A stretch of 64,000 bases of DNA from Anaerolineae bacterium (GCA_017303655.1 JAFLCE010000001.1:1-64000); one strand, 5' to 3'; positions 20,001 through 27,655 are shown, numbered from the stretch's first letter. Translations and numbers: made by a program. Notes: generated from the sequence alone by a model not told the origin.

Positions 20001-22682
20001 GCCCTCGAACTGCACAACGCCATCCAACGCCGCATCCATCGCATGGGAGTCGATTCTGCGCTCAACCAACGCGATGGGATCTTTGTCCTGCACACCGATC
20101 AACTTGGGCAAGCCGACAAGATTCTATTTGAAACAGGGGCTGGCGTTATTTTGGATGAAAAGAATGGGACGCTTGCCGAACATGCCCAGCGATTAAATTC
20201 ACAACGGACTCGCCTGCCGCAGTTCACCGCTTCATACTCCCCGACAATGGATCCTGTTTTGACAGCTTCGCTTCCGCTGCCAACGGATCTGATAATGGAC
20301 AACGGTCTTGGCGGCTTCAGTCACGATGGCAAGGAATATGTTGTCCATCTTAAGTCGGGACAGCACACGCCGCATCCGTGGGTCAATGTGATCGCCAACC
20401 CGCAGTTTGGGTTTCTGGTTTCCGAATCAGGCTTGGGCAGCACCTGGGCAGAGAACAGCGGCGAGAATCGATTAACTCCCTGGCGCAATGACCCGGTCAC
20501 TGATATGCCGAGTGAAGCCATCTACCTGCGTGATGAAGAATCGGGGCAGGTCTGGTCACCTACTCCCATGCCTTCTGGGGCAGATACAACGCATGTGATT
20601 CGACATGGCGCGGGCTATTCCATCTTTGAGAGTCAGAGTAATGGCTTGAATCAAAAACTGCGCCTATTCGCCGCAACGGATGCGCCTCTCAAAATTGCGC
20701 ACTTGCGTTTGCAGAATCTGGCAGATCGTCCACGCCGAGTGACGGTCACCTATTACGCAGAATGGGTGCTTGGCACAACCCGCGATACACAGCAAGCGTA
20801 TGTGATGCCGGAATTCAACCCCGATAAAAATGCCTTGCTCGCGTCGAATCGCTTCAACAGCGAGTTTGGTGACCGTGTGGCATTTCTGGCTTCCAGTAAA
20901 AAACCTCACGGTGTCACTGCCGACCGCACCGAGTTTTTAGGACGCATGGGAAGTATGCAGTTCCCAGCCGCGCTCAGACGCATCGGCTTGGAAAGCGCCG
21001 TCAACGCCGGGCTGGATCCGTGCGCCGTCATCCAATTGCATGTTGACCTTGCACCGAACGAGACGGAGGAAGTCTTTTTCTTGATAGGGCAAGGGAAAAG
21101 CCGGGATGAAAGCCTAAGCTTGATCGGACAGATCCAATCTTCGGCGGAGGTGGAGGCGGTTTGGCAGTCCGTCCAACATCATTGGGATGAAATCCTCGAT
21201 ACCATCACAGTTGAAACTCCTAATGCTGGTATGGATCTGATGCTCAATCGTTGGATGTTGTATCAGACGCTCACTTGCCGCATGTGGGGGCGCACTGCGC
21301 TGTATCAATCGAGCGGGGCGTTTGGTTTCCGCGACCAACTTCAAGATGTGATGGCGCTTCTGCAAACTCGCCCGAATATTGCACGCGCGCAAATTCTTGA
21401 AGCGGCGCGGCATCAATTTGAAGCGGGCGATGTGCTTCATTGGTGGAACCCGCCTGCGGGGCGCGGAGTACGCACGCGCTTTTCAGATGACCTGCTCTGG
21501 CTGCCGTATGTCACTGCTGAATATGTTTCTGTGACGGGTGATGAATCTATTTTGCACGAGGACATTCCTTTCTTGATCGGTGAAACTCTCAAGCCCAATG
21601 AGATGGAACATTACACTCAGTTTGGGATCGGTGATAAGGAATTTTCGTTATATGAACACTGTCGCCGCGCGTTGGAAAAAGGGACGACATCTGGCGAACA
21701 TGATCTGCCATTGATGGGCAGCGGCGATTGGAACGATGGCATGAATCGCGTTGGCATGCATGGACGCGGCGAAAGCATCTGGCTCGGTTGGTTCCTGCAT
21801 GCCACGCTCAAGCGTTTTGCGCCGCTGGCAACGTTGATGTCTACTGACCCGGCGCCTTATCTTCAGCGAGCAGAGAAGTTGGCGCAAGCACTCGAAACCC
21901 ATGCCTGGGATGGCGAGTGGTATTTGAGAGCTTTTTATGATGATGGCTCACACTTGGGTTCGCAGAAAAATAGTGAATGTCAGATCGACTCGATCGCGCA
22001 ATCATGGGCGGTTTTATCAGGCGCGGCAGATACGACGCGGGCAACTCAAGCCATGGAATCAGTCAACCGAATGTTGGTGAAACCCAATGAAAAGATGATC
22101 CTGTTGTTCACTCCACCCTTCGATAAATCGGCGCGTGACCCGGGGTATATCAAAGGCTATTTACCCGGTGTGCGCGAGAACGGCGGTCAATACACTCATG
22201 CCGCTATCTGGACTGCATGGGCATTTGCCAAACTCGGGCAAGGCGATCGCGCCATGGAGTTGTTCAATATGCTGAACCCTGTCAACCATGCGGATACGCC
22301 GGAGAAAGCGGAAACCTACAAAGTGGAGCCATACGTGATCTCCGCGGATATTTACAGCGTCTCACCGCATACCGGTCGCGGCGGTTGGACATGGTACACC
22401 GGTTCCTCTGGCTGGATGTATCGCTTGGGACTCGAAGCCATTTTGGGCATCACCAAGGTTGGGAATGCGCTTAATCTCAACCCGTGTATCCCCGCTCATT
22501 GGGCAGGCTTCAAAGTGGATTATCGCTTCGGAGCGACATACTATAAGATCAACGTGGAGAATCTGTCTAAGGTCAATCAGGGGATCCGAGAGGTCGTATT
22601 GGATGGTAATCTAATGAACGATAAACGGATCCCGTTGGTGGATGATGGACATCCACACGAGGTGAGAGTTGTGATGGGATAA
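14073..22682 (+). CDS. ndvB: Cyclic beta-1,2-glucan synthase (NdvB/Cgs type, GT84-GH94)
   Basis: A 2869-aa inner-membrane polymerase, close in length to rhizobial and Brucella Cgs. Membrane segments lie near residues 335-395 and 770-940. The GT84 catalytic region between them shows DADTSLPQG (~580) and the QRLRRWIRGDWQ processive-transferase motif (~724-735). A glycoamylase-like domain follows (~1372-1560; NYAGTFLSESCYAA, MAHHQGMIL). The C-terminal GH94 phosphorylase-like part carries GDWNDGMNRVG (~2552), whose Asp is the general acid in GH94 enzymes. The family polymerises UDP-glucose into beta-1,2-glucan, trims and cyclises it for osmoadaptation or envelope interactions. Known activities are proteobacterial; the same role here is inference. 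A strong hairpin follows the stop. Confidence 0.93.
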   Translation: MQISSQITSSVPNNSDIEIRLREFAHRLAKTHSVGVIMIPAWGILEIFNSKKSDLLEHLKTWEQALGNVNALFKIAPADDLPVSHAGEWMLDNFYVVKKAFRQIKEDLPESFINELPKLDETPLLGHTRIFALARAWIDYNQSQIDLTQTAAFILNYQQVTPLTIGELWALPIMLRIGILEQLLYAAAELTGMDTPQGMLETANESASLAPANETIVASCFISLRLLASTDWKDFFEQTSRVEKILRNDPTQIYAGMDFKTRNSYRSAIEDLARHSTFSEEDVALAAVEFARRVDEHISSRESHVGFYLIDKGRVRLEKSIGYKLRFEVRMRRALLAFPTLIYLGSIAFLSLLLALGMLLYAIRSGGSTAQLVIAGVLGLGMALELAIQFVNWSVTHSIAPKSLPRMDFSEGISPNNSTMVVIPTLLDSTAELNHLLQELELYYLSNPDPQLTYALLTDFSDAKTENMPEDEALLAQACTGIETLNQKYENKAPFYLFHRHRQWNPSEGVWMGWERKRGKLADFNRLLLNLGEKDHAVEYADKQAMSKELRFERRTPQAHYTTRVGDESILPHIKYVITLDADTSLPQGSANQLIATLAHPLNQAEFSADGRSVIAGYTVLQPRVAIKPTSANRSIFSQIFAGTPGFDLYSFAVSDVYQDLFGEGSYVGKGIYDVAAFEHSLAGQVRQNTLLSHDLFEGILGRAALVTDIVLYEEHPWRYVVYAQRLRRWIRGDWQLLPWLLPIVQNENGLVWNRLSAINVWKVFDNLRRSLLLPMLLAFLIAGWLLLPGSSLVWNLLVFLPSALPILTQTTQQIRHTIESKLTFKQLIKSIQLPLMRWALYIIFLPYEALLMLGAIGTTLTRLLIARKNLLQWTTAAKAARLFGANPKDEILREIASSLFFSVALALLVAILKPDALWVAAPLLILWLIAPQIAYVISKPAIRVTTPLSEPERRKVLRLARRTWAFFEKFAGPDDHWLPPDHFQESPRGSVAHYTTPTNIGMFLVSTFSAYDLGYMGLVELALRLRSTFETMDKLEHYRGHLLNWYDSQTLTALPPRYISTVDSGNLVACLITLKQACLTMKNESLLGSKRWQGLLAIMDILAEVLETLEKDNPHPSIESFEEELTHIYERVSAAQKQPSTWKMTLDWLSGEGWERVSYRLMDLLKSHLNLNPESLSDLQLYLDLMQHHLQDMQRSLDLFAPWLNRPDVPPELGDIAKTAAWQNFCNSLPLELPALGEAGVVYEHIKSSLGEFKSQISDEAALEWCEKLSDDLSTAHLRVSPLLIGFQELAELAEAAVSDMDFRFLFHERRQVFHIGYNASTEQLDTSYYDLLASEARIASLVAIAKGDVPQSHWQHLGRPVTVVNGKQALLSWSGTMFEYLMPTLFIRNYAGTFLSESCYAALDAQINYGKEQQIPWGISESGYYAFDLNLNYQYRAFGVPELGYKRELHEDLVVTPYASLMGLSLQPHQVLENMTHLEQVNMLGRFGFYEALDYTKTRMPKYQTQAIVQSYMAHHQGMILMAVSNYLLDDVIVRRFHADERIKSVELLLQEKIPQSPPIEYPHPEEPANLPNEAVRIVNSRPWRNPVGSAIPQVHVLAQGDASLLITNAGGGFSQWREFALTRWHADPTLDEWGTWIYLQDRETGARWSVTCQPAGCAHDNQEILFYPHKVEFQRSDHGISMRTGVTISTDGVELRRVNILNDTDHPRKLKLTSYGEVVLSTQATDRRHPAFNKLFIESEYLPKENALLFKRRPRSADEKPVVLIHALIIEAGRKVTGQHESDRAKFLGRSQTMHSPQAVQSPNSRLTSTTGGTLDPIMSLAQEINLLPHAKTRVTFITLAAASRAEALEKLSRYRTGQAVYRAFNESRAYCERELLELGLNAYAVENIQRILSALLYPVGTLRAEPHILAQNEKGQSGLWAFGISGDFPILLVRICDGETPLLREALQAFIYWRSRHITVNLVIFNDQDTGYALELHNAIQRRIHRMGVDSALNQRDGIFVLHTDQLGQADKILFETGAGVILDEKNGTLAEHAQRLNSQRTRLPQFTASYSPTMDPVLTASLPLPTDLIMDNGLGGFSHDGKEYVVHLKSGQHTPHPWVNVIANPQFGFLVSESGLGSTWAENSGENRLTPWRNDPVTDMPSEAIYLRDEESGQVWSPTPMPSGADTTHVIRHGAGYSIFESQSNGLNQKLRLFAATDAPLKIAHLRLQNLADRPRRVTVTYYAEWVLGTTRDTQQAYVMPEFNPDKNALLASNRFNSEFGDRVAFLASSKKPHGVTADRTEFLGRMGSMQFPAALRRIGLESAVNAGLDPCAVIQLHVDLAPNETEEVFFLIGQGKSRDESLSLIGQIQSSAEVEAVWQSVQHHWDEILDTITVETPNAGMDLMLNRWMLYQTLTCRMWGRTALYQSSGAFGFRDQLQDVMALLQTRPNIARAQILEAARHQFEAGDVLHWWNPPAGRGVRTRFSDDLLWLPYVTAEYVSVTGDESILHEDIPFLIGETLKPNEMEHYTQFGIGDKEFSLYEHCRRALEKGTTSGEHDLPLMGSGDWNDGMNRVGMHGRGESIWLGWFLHATLKRFAPLATLMSTDPAPYLQRAEKLAQALETHAWDGEWYLRAFYDDGSHLGSQKNSECQIDSIAQSWAVLSGAADTTRATQAMESVNRMLVKPNEKMILLFTPPFDKSARDPGYIKGYLPGVRENGGQYTHAAIWTAWAFAKLGQGDRAMELFNMLNPVNHADTPEKAETYKVEPYVISADIYSVSPHTGRGGWTWYTGSSGWMYRLGLEAILGITKVGNALNLNPCIPAHWAGFKVDYRFGATYYKINVENLSKVNQGIREVVLDGNLMNDKRIPLVDDGHPHEVRVVMG

Positions 22683-22698
22683 TTTGTATTTGATTCTT

Positions 22699-22717
22699 AT
22701 CTCCCCCAAGTAGCGGA
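22699..22717 (+). repeat. 19-bp direct repeat, copy 2
   Basis: ATCTCCCCCAAGTAGCGGA, differing by one base from 12846-12864. It lies 16 bases after the glucan synthase stop and just before the terminator hairpin. Confidence 0.6.
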
Positions 22718-22720
22718 GAA

Positions 22721-22759
22721 AAACACTCCCCAGCCGATGGATGTAGCTGGGGAGTGTTT
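22721..22759 (+). terminator. Intrinsic-type terminator after the glucan synthase
   Basis: A 14-bp perfect stem (22721-22734 with 22746-22759), GC-rich at its top with an 11-base loop, ends in TTTATTGT. It suits termination of the Usp-glucan synthase transcript. Confidence 0.75.
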
Positions 22760-22861
22760 ATTGTAGGATTAGATAGGAAGTAAATCCCTAAGTGTTCTTG
22801 AAAATCAGTAGGGTTGCTAGCCAAGCCACTCTGTGTATGAAATACAAGAAAGGAGTTCACA

Positions 22862-22921
22862 ATGATTTACACAATCGTGATCGTGCTTATCGTGTTGTTT
22901 TTGATCGGTTTCCTGCGATAA
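22862..22921 (+). CDS. 19-aa membrane microprotein
   Basis: ATG at 22862 is preceded by AAGGAG at ideal spacing and encodes MIYTIVIVLIVLFLIGFLR followed by TAA. The peptide is one transmembrane helix with a terminal Arg. Its start resembles the N-terminal helix of the small Lmo0937-type membrane proteins (about 48 aa), of which this could be a shortened form. It sits 36 bases before the TPM gene and in the same direction, so it may be the first gene of that envelope-stress operon. The excellent ribosome binding site is the main argument that it is translated. Confidence 0.6.
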   Translation: MIYTIVIVLIVLFLIGFLR

Positions 22922-22957
22922 ATGCAGAATGCCGTCAAAATTTTATAGGAGTATTCT

Positions 22958-23815
22958 GTGAATCGTAACAAAGCCCGGCGGGGTATTACGCCGATTGTTG
23001 TGATTGTCATAGCGGTGATGACATTGGCATTCAGTTTTAGTACAGCCAATGTTGGCACAGCCTCCGCCGCCACGTTGTGCGGCGGGGGCTCTGCTCCGGA
23101 TTATGGCTTTACTTATGAGTTGCAACAGCCTCATTGGACAGTGGATTGGCAGGGTTATGTCTCGGAGCAGACTTTGGCTAAAGTGGATGTGATCCTTGAC
23201 GAGCTAAATGCAGACTCCATTGCACAGACGATGATCCTTATCAAGCCGCAGGATCAGGTGGGTAACCGAGTCAATTGTGCTGTGCATTTCCTGCGTTACA
23301 TGCAGCTTGGGCTGCCGGAGGGCGAGCGTAAAGACAATGGCTTTGTCTTTTTGATCGTTGTTGAACCTGCAAGTATCGATGTGCATTATGGTGTTGGGTT
23401 GGGTCTTCCGGCTCTGACTGCCTCCGAACTGACAACCCTCAACCGTGCTGCAGAAGAGACATATCGGTCTACCCAAAGCATAGATCAGGCATTATTGACC
23501 CTTATACAGGGCTTCGACACCGTTGCACGCAGTAACTACGAACCTCTGATTCCTCCCACGCCTCAACCTGTTGAGATGCCAGCACTGCCTTCAAGTCCGC
23601 TGGGTATTTTGGTGCTTTGTGGGCAGCTGTGTCTGGGCATTCTTTTAATATTGTTTCTTTTTTGGCTGCTCCCCAAAATGACAGGTAGTGGGATTGGTTT
23701 CAATCCCTACGGTTCTTCGGGCTCACGTAGATCAAGCTTCCCACTCGGCGGGGGTAGGGGCGGTTCGTCGTCACGCGGCGGCAGCGGTAGCGGTCGCTCT
23801 GGGCGTGGCAATTAA
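22958..23815 (+). CDS. TPM-domain (YgcG-like) membrane-anchored protein
   Basis: A 285-aa protein with GTG start at 22958, chosen because AGGAG precedes it by about seven bases. A signal sequence (~10-38) is followed by a TPM domain (~55-195; VSEQTLAKVDVIL, DNGFVFLIV, VHYGVGLG). A Pro-rich spacer, a transmembrane helix (~222-245) and a Gly/Ser/Arg-rich tail (GGGRGGSSSRGGSGSG) follow. This plan (signal, TPM, TM, glycine-rich tail) is that of YgcG/TPM_phosphatase proteins. The next gene is LemA-like, and TPM and LemA genes commonly travel together. Function is poorly known; a role in envelope maintenance is inference. Confidence 0.88.
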   Translation: MNRNKARRGITPIVVIVIAVMTLAFSFSTANVGTASAATLCGGGSAPDYGFTYELQQPHWTVDWQGYVSEQTLAKVDVILDELNADSIAQTMILIKPQDQVGNRVNCAVHFLRYMQLGLPEGERKDNGFVFLIVVEPASIDVHYGVGLGLPALTASELTTLNRAAEETYRSTQSIDQALLTLIQGFDTVARSNYEPLIPPTPQPVEMPALPSSPLGILVLCGQLCLGILLILFLFWLLPKMTGSGIGFNPYGSSGSRRSSFPLGGGRGGSSSRGGSGSGRSGRGN

Positions 23816-23836
23816 AAGAGTAAGGAGATTAAGAAT

Positions 23837-24526
23837 ATGAAACGCTATATTAATAAAATCATCCCCATGATTGTAGTGGCTGTCATGGCAGCCGGTTTGA
23901 CCGGCTGCGGAGTCGTCAAGTCGGGTACGACGGAATATAACGAACTGGTTGCGCTAGTGCAGGGTGTGCAATCTGCGGCGGCTAATTTTCAACTGGTTAC
24001 AGATACACAGTATGCCAAGATCCAGGCAAAGACTCAGATCACCCAAGATTATTATGATGCCGTGAATAATAGTGGAGAAGTGTGGACTGGTAACTTTCGT
24101 TCCCAGGCAGATGCGCTGACCGACCTATTGAATAACTACCGTGATGAAAATGGTCAACCATTGGATCCGACTCAACTGGATTTGAATGAACTGCAAAACA
24201 AAGGAGCGCTTCCCAGTGACATTGGACAGGGTTTCTCGCTCTATGTCAATGCCATAACGCAAGCTCCTCCTCCCGTGCCGGATGCTCAAGTGACCATCGC
24301 GCTTGGTGATACTGTTGATGAAGCCATGAATACCATTCAATTGGCAGGCACGGATTGGAATGATGCCGTTAAAGCCTACAATACCCGTCGGGCACAGATC
24401 AAGGGTGAGATCGTTGCGCGAGTTTCCGAATATTTTGGTTTTGAACTGCCGCTAACTTTCCCCTATTATCAAGGTGCGAATGCCGGACAATCAATCCAGA
24501 ATCCGCTGGGGACGCCAAAACCATAA
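23837..24526 (+). CDS. LemA-like lipoprotein
   Basis: A 229-aa exported lipoprotein with a lipobox ending LTGCG (~residue 24). The body is helical, and the C-terminal part AVKAYNTRRAQIKGEIVARV with a following FGFELPLTFPYY resembles the conserved end of LemA proteins, where a YNT motif precedes a Phe-rich tail. The central region is more diverged than usual, so LemA-like is safer than LemA. AAGGAG lies nine bases before the ATG and the gene follows the TPM gene by 21 bases. Confidence 0.75.
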   Translation: MKRYINKIIPMIVVAVMAAGLTGCGVVKSGTTEYNELVALVQGVQSAAANFQLVTDTQYAKIQAKTQITQDYYDAVNNSGEVWTGNFRSQADALTDLLNNYRDENGQPLDPTQLDLNELQNKGALPSDIGQGFSLYVNAITQAPPPVPDAQVTIALGDTVDEAMNTIQLAGTDWNDAVKAYNTRRAQIKGEIVARVSEYFGFELPLTFPYYQGANAGQSIQNPLGTPKP

Positions 24527-24604
24527 GCCGAGGTTGGCAGTGCAATACCGGAAAACAGTTACCCGTGAATGGCTGGCTATCAATGACAGATTTGGAGGAT
24601 AAAA

Positions 24605-24823
24605 ATGAAAAATAAATTCTTAAAGTTGTTTGACTATTTCAGACAGTTGCTTACCAACGAATATCCAGATCGTAAGCCTGCCGTAAAAAAAAGAAAAGTT
24701 GTGACTGAAGACAACTTGCGCTGGCAGGATGATGGTGGACCCGTGGTTGATATCACCAAGCCAATCCCCAAGGCGGCTAAGGACAATCCTACCCAACCGC
24801 CGGATGTGCCTGGAAAAGAGTAG
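24605..24823 (+). CDS. Hypothetical small hydrophilic protein
   Basis: A 72-aa protein with a good ribosome binding site (TTTGGAGG, ATG at 24605). The N-terminal 20 residues form an amphipathic, basic and aromatic helix (KNKFLKLFDYFRQLL); the rest is charged and Pro-rich and probably unstructured. No signal peptide or known domain is seen. It lies in the same direction as the TPM/LemA-like pair and ends 17 bases before the lyase gene. No function can be assigned. Confidence 0.6.
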   Translation: MKNKFLKLFDYFRQLLTNEYPDRKPAVKKRKVVTEDNLRWQDDGGPVVDITKPIPKAAKDNPTQPPDVPGKE

Positions 24824-24840
24824 CAGATTGGCTTACGTAC

Positions 24841-26259
24841 ATGACAACTTCCAATCGTATTGAATATGACTCGCTTGGTGAAGTCTTTGTCCCATCAAAT
24901 GCTCTCTATGGCGCGCAGACTCAACGCGCGATAGAGAACTTTCCCATATCAGGACTAAAGCCTCGACAAGCTTTTATCTGGTCAATGGGGATGGTCAAGA
25001 GAGCGGCTGCTGAAGTCAACAAAGACTTGGGCTTGCTTGACTCAGATAAAGCAAACGCCATCATCCAGGCTGCACAGGAAGTGATCGACGGAAAATGGAA
25101 CGAGCAATTTGTCGTTGATCCATTTCAGGCAGGCGCGGGAACCAGCCATCACATGAACATCAATGAAGTGATCGCTAATCGCGCCACGCAACTGCTGGGT
25201 GGAAAACTCGGGGAATATCGTGTTCACCCAAATGACCATGTCAACATGGCGCAATCTACCAACGATGTTATTCCAACCGCGATACGGCTGGGATGTCTTT
25301 GGCGTTTGAACGAACTTCTCAGCACACTAAAAAATTTATCGGACTCATTGACCACGAAAGCCAGCGAGTTCGACGACATTGTCAAATCAGGGCGCACCCA
25401 TTTACAGGATGCCGTCCCGATTCGACTAGGACAGGAATTCGGCGCGTATGCCAAAGCCATCGAGCGGGATGTGGAGCGGATTCAGTATGCTGCTGAGGGG
25501 TTGAGTCGACTGGGGATTGGCGGAACAGCTGTCGGGTCGGGATTGAACGCGCATCCTGACTATCACCGACAGATGGTCAGCAAACTGTCAGAGTTGACTA
25601 CTCTGAAGCTGACTGAGTCTGACAATCTATTTGAATCCATGCAGTCAATGGCGGATGCAACTGCTTTCTCAGCCTTGTTGCGGACTCTGGCGCTGACTCT
25701 TATCCGTATTGCCAATGATTTTCGTCTGCTCTCATCTGGACCCACAACTGGGCTGGATGAGATTCGCTTACCGGCAGTACAACCCGGCTCTAGTATCATG
25801 CCGGGCAAAGTTAACCCGGTCATGGCAGAGATGCTCGATATGGCGATGTTTCAGGTGATCGGCTGTGACGTAACTATCGCGTTGGCAACTCAGGCTGGGC
25901 AGCTTGAGTTGAATGTGATGATGCCAGTCATTGCCCATAATCTTTTTGAAATGATGCAGATCATGATTGGCGCTGTACAAGCGTTCACGGATCGGGCTGT
26001 GCGTGGGATCACTGCAAACCGCGCAAAAGCTGAAGGCTGGCTCGCACAAAATCCGATTGTGGTGACCGCATTAAATCCGCTGATTGGGTACAGCCAGGGA
26101 GCAGAACTGGTCAAAGAGGCTGCGTCACGCAACATGACTATTCATGACATTGCTGTAGAAAAAGCAAAAGATGGCAAGCTTAAAAATGTGAATGGCGACC
26201 GGTTGGTTACACTTGAAGAAATAGAGTCCGCATTGGGTGACCTTCGACGATTAACATGA
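24841..26259 (+). CDS. Aspartate ammonia-lyase / class II fumarase family enzyme
   Basis: A 472-aa member of the aspartase-fumarase superfamily, full length. It shows the three conserved regions in order: SGRTHLQDA, the substrate and intermediate regions near GTAVGSGLN, and the catalytic loop signature GSSIMPGKVNP. The segment AGQLELNVMMPVI and the following ALNPLIGY are closer to aspartases (which read AGQLxLNVMEPV and LNPxIG) than to FumC. I therefore lean to aspartate = fumarate + ammonia, but sequence alone does not exclude fumarase. No clear SD precedes the ATG; the N-terminus RIEYDSLGEVFVPSNALYG is canonical, so the start is secure. Confidence 0.88.
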   Translation: MTTSNRIEYDSLGEVFVPSNALYGAQTQRAIENFPISGLKPRQAFIWSMGMVKRAAAEVNKDLGLLDSDKANAIIQAAQEVIDGKWNEQFVVDPFQAGAGTSHHMNINEVIANRATQLLGGKLGEYRVHPNDHVNMAQSTNDVIPTAIRLGCLWRLNELLSTLKNLSDSLTTKASEFDDIVKSGRTHLQDAVPIRLGQEFGAYAKAIERDVERIQYAAEGLSRLGIGGTAVGSGLNAHPDYHRQMVSKLSELTTLKLTESDNLFESMQSMADATAFSALLRTLALTLIRIANDFRLLSSGPTTGLDEIRLPAVQPGSSIMPGKVNPVMAEMLDMAMFQVIGCDVTIALATQAGQLELNVMMPVIAHNLFEMMQIMIGAVQAFTDRAVRGITANRAKAEGWLAQNPIVVTALNPLIGYSQGAELVKEAASRNMTIHDIAVEKAKDGKLKNVNGDRLVTLEEIESALGDLRRLT

Positions 26260-26406
26260 TTTTTTCCTAGAAAAACAATAGATTGTTAATTTGATCATTA
26301 ATAATGATGTTTGTTACTTTTATTTTCGTAAGAACAGGACTAATATGAAAGTAACAAGATTTCATTTGGAGCCTCTGCTCAACAGAAAGAAAAGAAAGGC
26401 GAAGAC

Positions 26407-26505
26407 ATGTTTTCGTTAATGGAAATTGTCACCCCTCTGACACTGACTGTACTGGCTCTTATGTTCTATATTCTTCATAAAAAGGAAGCACGGAGTAAAA
26501 AATGA
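26407..26505 (+). CDS. 32-aa single-helix membrane peptide, coupled to the Trx-VKOR gene
   Basis: ATG at 26407 encodes a 32-aa peptide: a hydrophobic helix (MEIVTPLTLTVLALMFYIL) followed by a basic tail (HKKEARSKK). Its TGA overlaps the ATG of the next gene in an ATGA arrangement, a sign of translational coupling. A GA-rich run including AAAGG precedes the start. A second tiny frame at 26345-26419 (24 aa, basic) overlaps its start and is less convincing. The 26260-26406 gap is AT-rich and probably holds the promoter. Confidence 0.5.
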   Translation: MFSLMEIVTPLTLTVLALMFYILHKKEARSKK

Positions 26506-27650
26506 AGGAACGCAAGCTTATTCTTGCACTGCTTATTGCAATTCTTTTCCCGCTCCACACAATAGCCCATGCGCAAACAGAACCTCCGGTCGTGTATGCC
26601 GTACTCTTCTACTCTCCCACCTGCGGTCATTGTGAATTTGTAATTAGCCAAACCATTCTTCCCATGATGGAGGAATATGGCGGACAATTGCAGGTCATCG
26701 GTATAGATGTCACCCAGCAAGATGGGCAGGCGTTGTTTATGTCTGCCATGCAAATGTTTAACCTTGAGCAGGCGGGCGTTCCTTTTCTGGTCATTGATGA
26801 TATGTATTTGATCGGGTCGGGTGACATTCCAGAACAATTCCCATCTTTGGTCAAAACTTATCTGGCACAAGGGGGCGTGGATTATCCAGACATCCCTGGT
26901 TTGCAAAAGGCGTTAGGTCAAACTTCAGATACGGAAGTTACCACCCAAGCCGTTGCTTCACAAGAGGATGCGCTTCAACCTCCACCCGTGCCTGACTCTG
27001 TTTCTTCAACTTCGCCCTCGCCGATAGCGACCCCGGGCATCCTGTTCGTCAATGCTGAAGATTCAAACTGGACAGACCGATTTTCACAGGACCCAGTCGG
27101 TAATACACTGGCTGTTATCGTTCTTATTGGAATGTTGATTTCATTAGCATGGGTGGTTGCAACGATCAATAAAAAAGAAAAGGGTGCATCCTTAAAAGAA
27201 AATTGGGCGTGGATCATCCCATTACTTAGTGTTATTGGCTTTGGGGTTGCAGGGTATCTGGCATATGTAGAAACCACACAGACCACCGCCGTCTGCGGAC
27301 CCGTGGGTGACTGTAACACCGTGCAACAAAGCGAATATGCCCGCCTCTTTGGTATTCTTCCGATTGGAGTTTTGGGACTGATCGGGTATGTTGCCATCTT
27401 CATTTCCTGGCTGATGGCACGCTATGCTAATGGCAAGGCGGGAAACATGGCAAGCATTGCCCTGTTCCTGTTGAGCCTGTTTGGAACATTCTTCTCGATC
27501 TACCTGACTTTCCTTGAACCCTTTGTTATCGGAGCTACCTGTGCCTGGTGCCTTACCTCTGCGATATTGATGACTATCCTTATGTTGATTACCGTGAGAC
27601 CTGCAACAACTGCGTTTGTAAGCCCTAGATCCCGACGCCATGTTCGTTAA
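26502..27650 (+). CDS. Thioredoxin-VKOR fusion, membrane thiol oxidase for disulfide formation
   Basis: A 382-aa protein. A signal peptide (to ~residue 25) leads into an exported thioredoxin-like domain with C41-G-H-C44. A Pro/Ser-rich spacer follows, then transmembrane helices and a VKOR domain with the loop cysteine pair Cys265 and Cys271 (CGPVGDC), a conserved FGILPIGVLG helix, and the redox pair C347-A-W-C350. VKOR reoxidises a DsbA-like thioredoxin domain using quinone. In most described bacterial fusions VKOR comes first and thioredoxin last; here the order is reversed. CGGAG before the ATG supports the start. It may serve the exported Cys-rich proteins nearby, but that is inference. 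Confidence 0.9.
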   Translation: MKERKLILALLIAILFPLHTIAHAQTEPPVVYAVLFYSPTCGHCEFVISQTILPMMEEYGGQLQVIGIDVTQQDGQALFMSAMQMFNLEQAGVPFLVIDDMYLIGSGDIPEQFPSLVKTYLAQGGVDYPDIPGLQKALGQTSDTEVTTQAVASQEDALQPPPVPDSVSSTSPSPIATPGILFVNAEDSNWTDRFSQDPVGNTLAVIVLIGMLISLAWVVATINKKEKGASLKENWAWIIPLLSVIGFGVAGYLAYVETTQTTAVCGPVGDCNTVQQSEYARLFGILPIGVLGLIGYVAIFISWLMARYANGKAGNMASIALFLLSLFGTFFSIYLTFLEPFVIGATCAWCLTSAILMTILMLITVRPATTAFVSPRSRRHVR

Positions 27651-27655
27651 ATGAA

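Noticed and set aside
26345..26419. 24-codon basic peptide upstream of the 32-aa membrane peptide
   Set aside because: It overlaps the better-supported frame and its ribosome site (AGGAC) is weak. Kept only as a remark.
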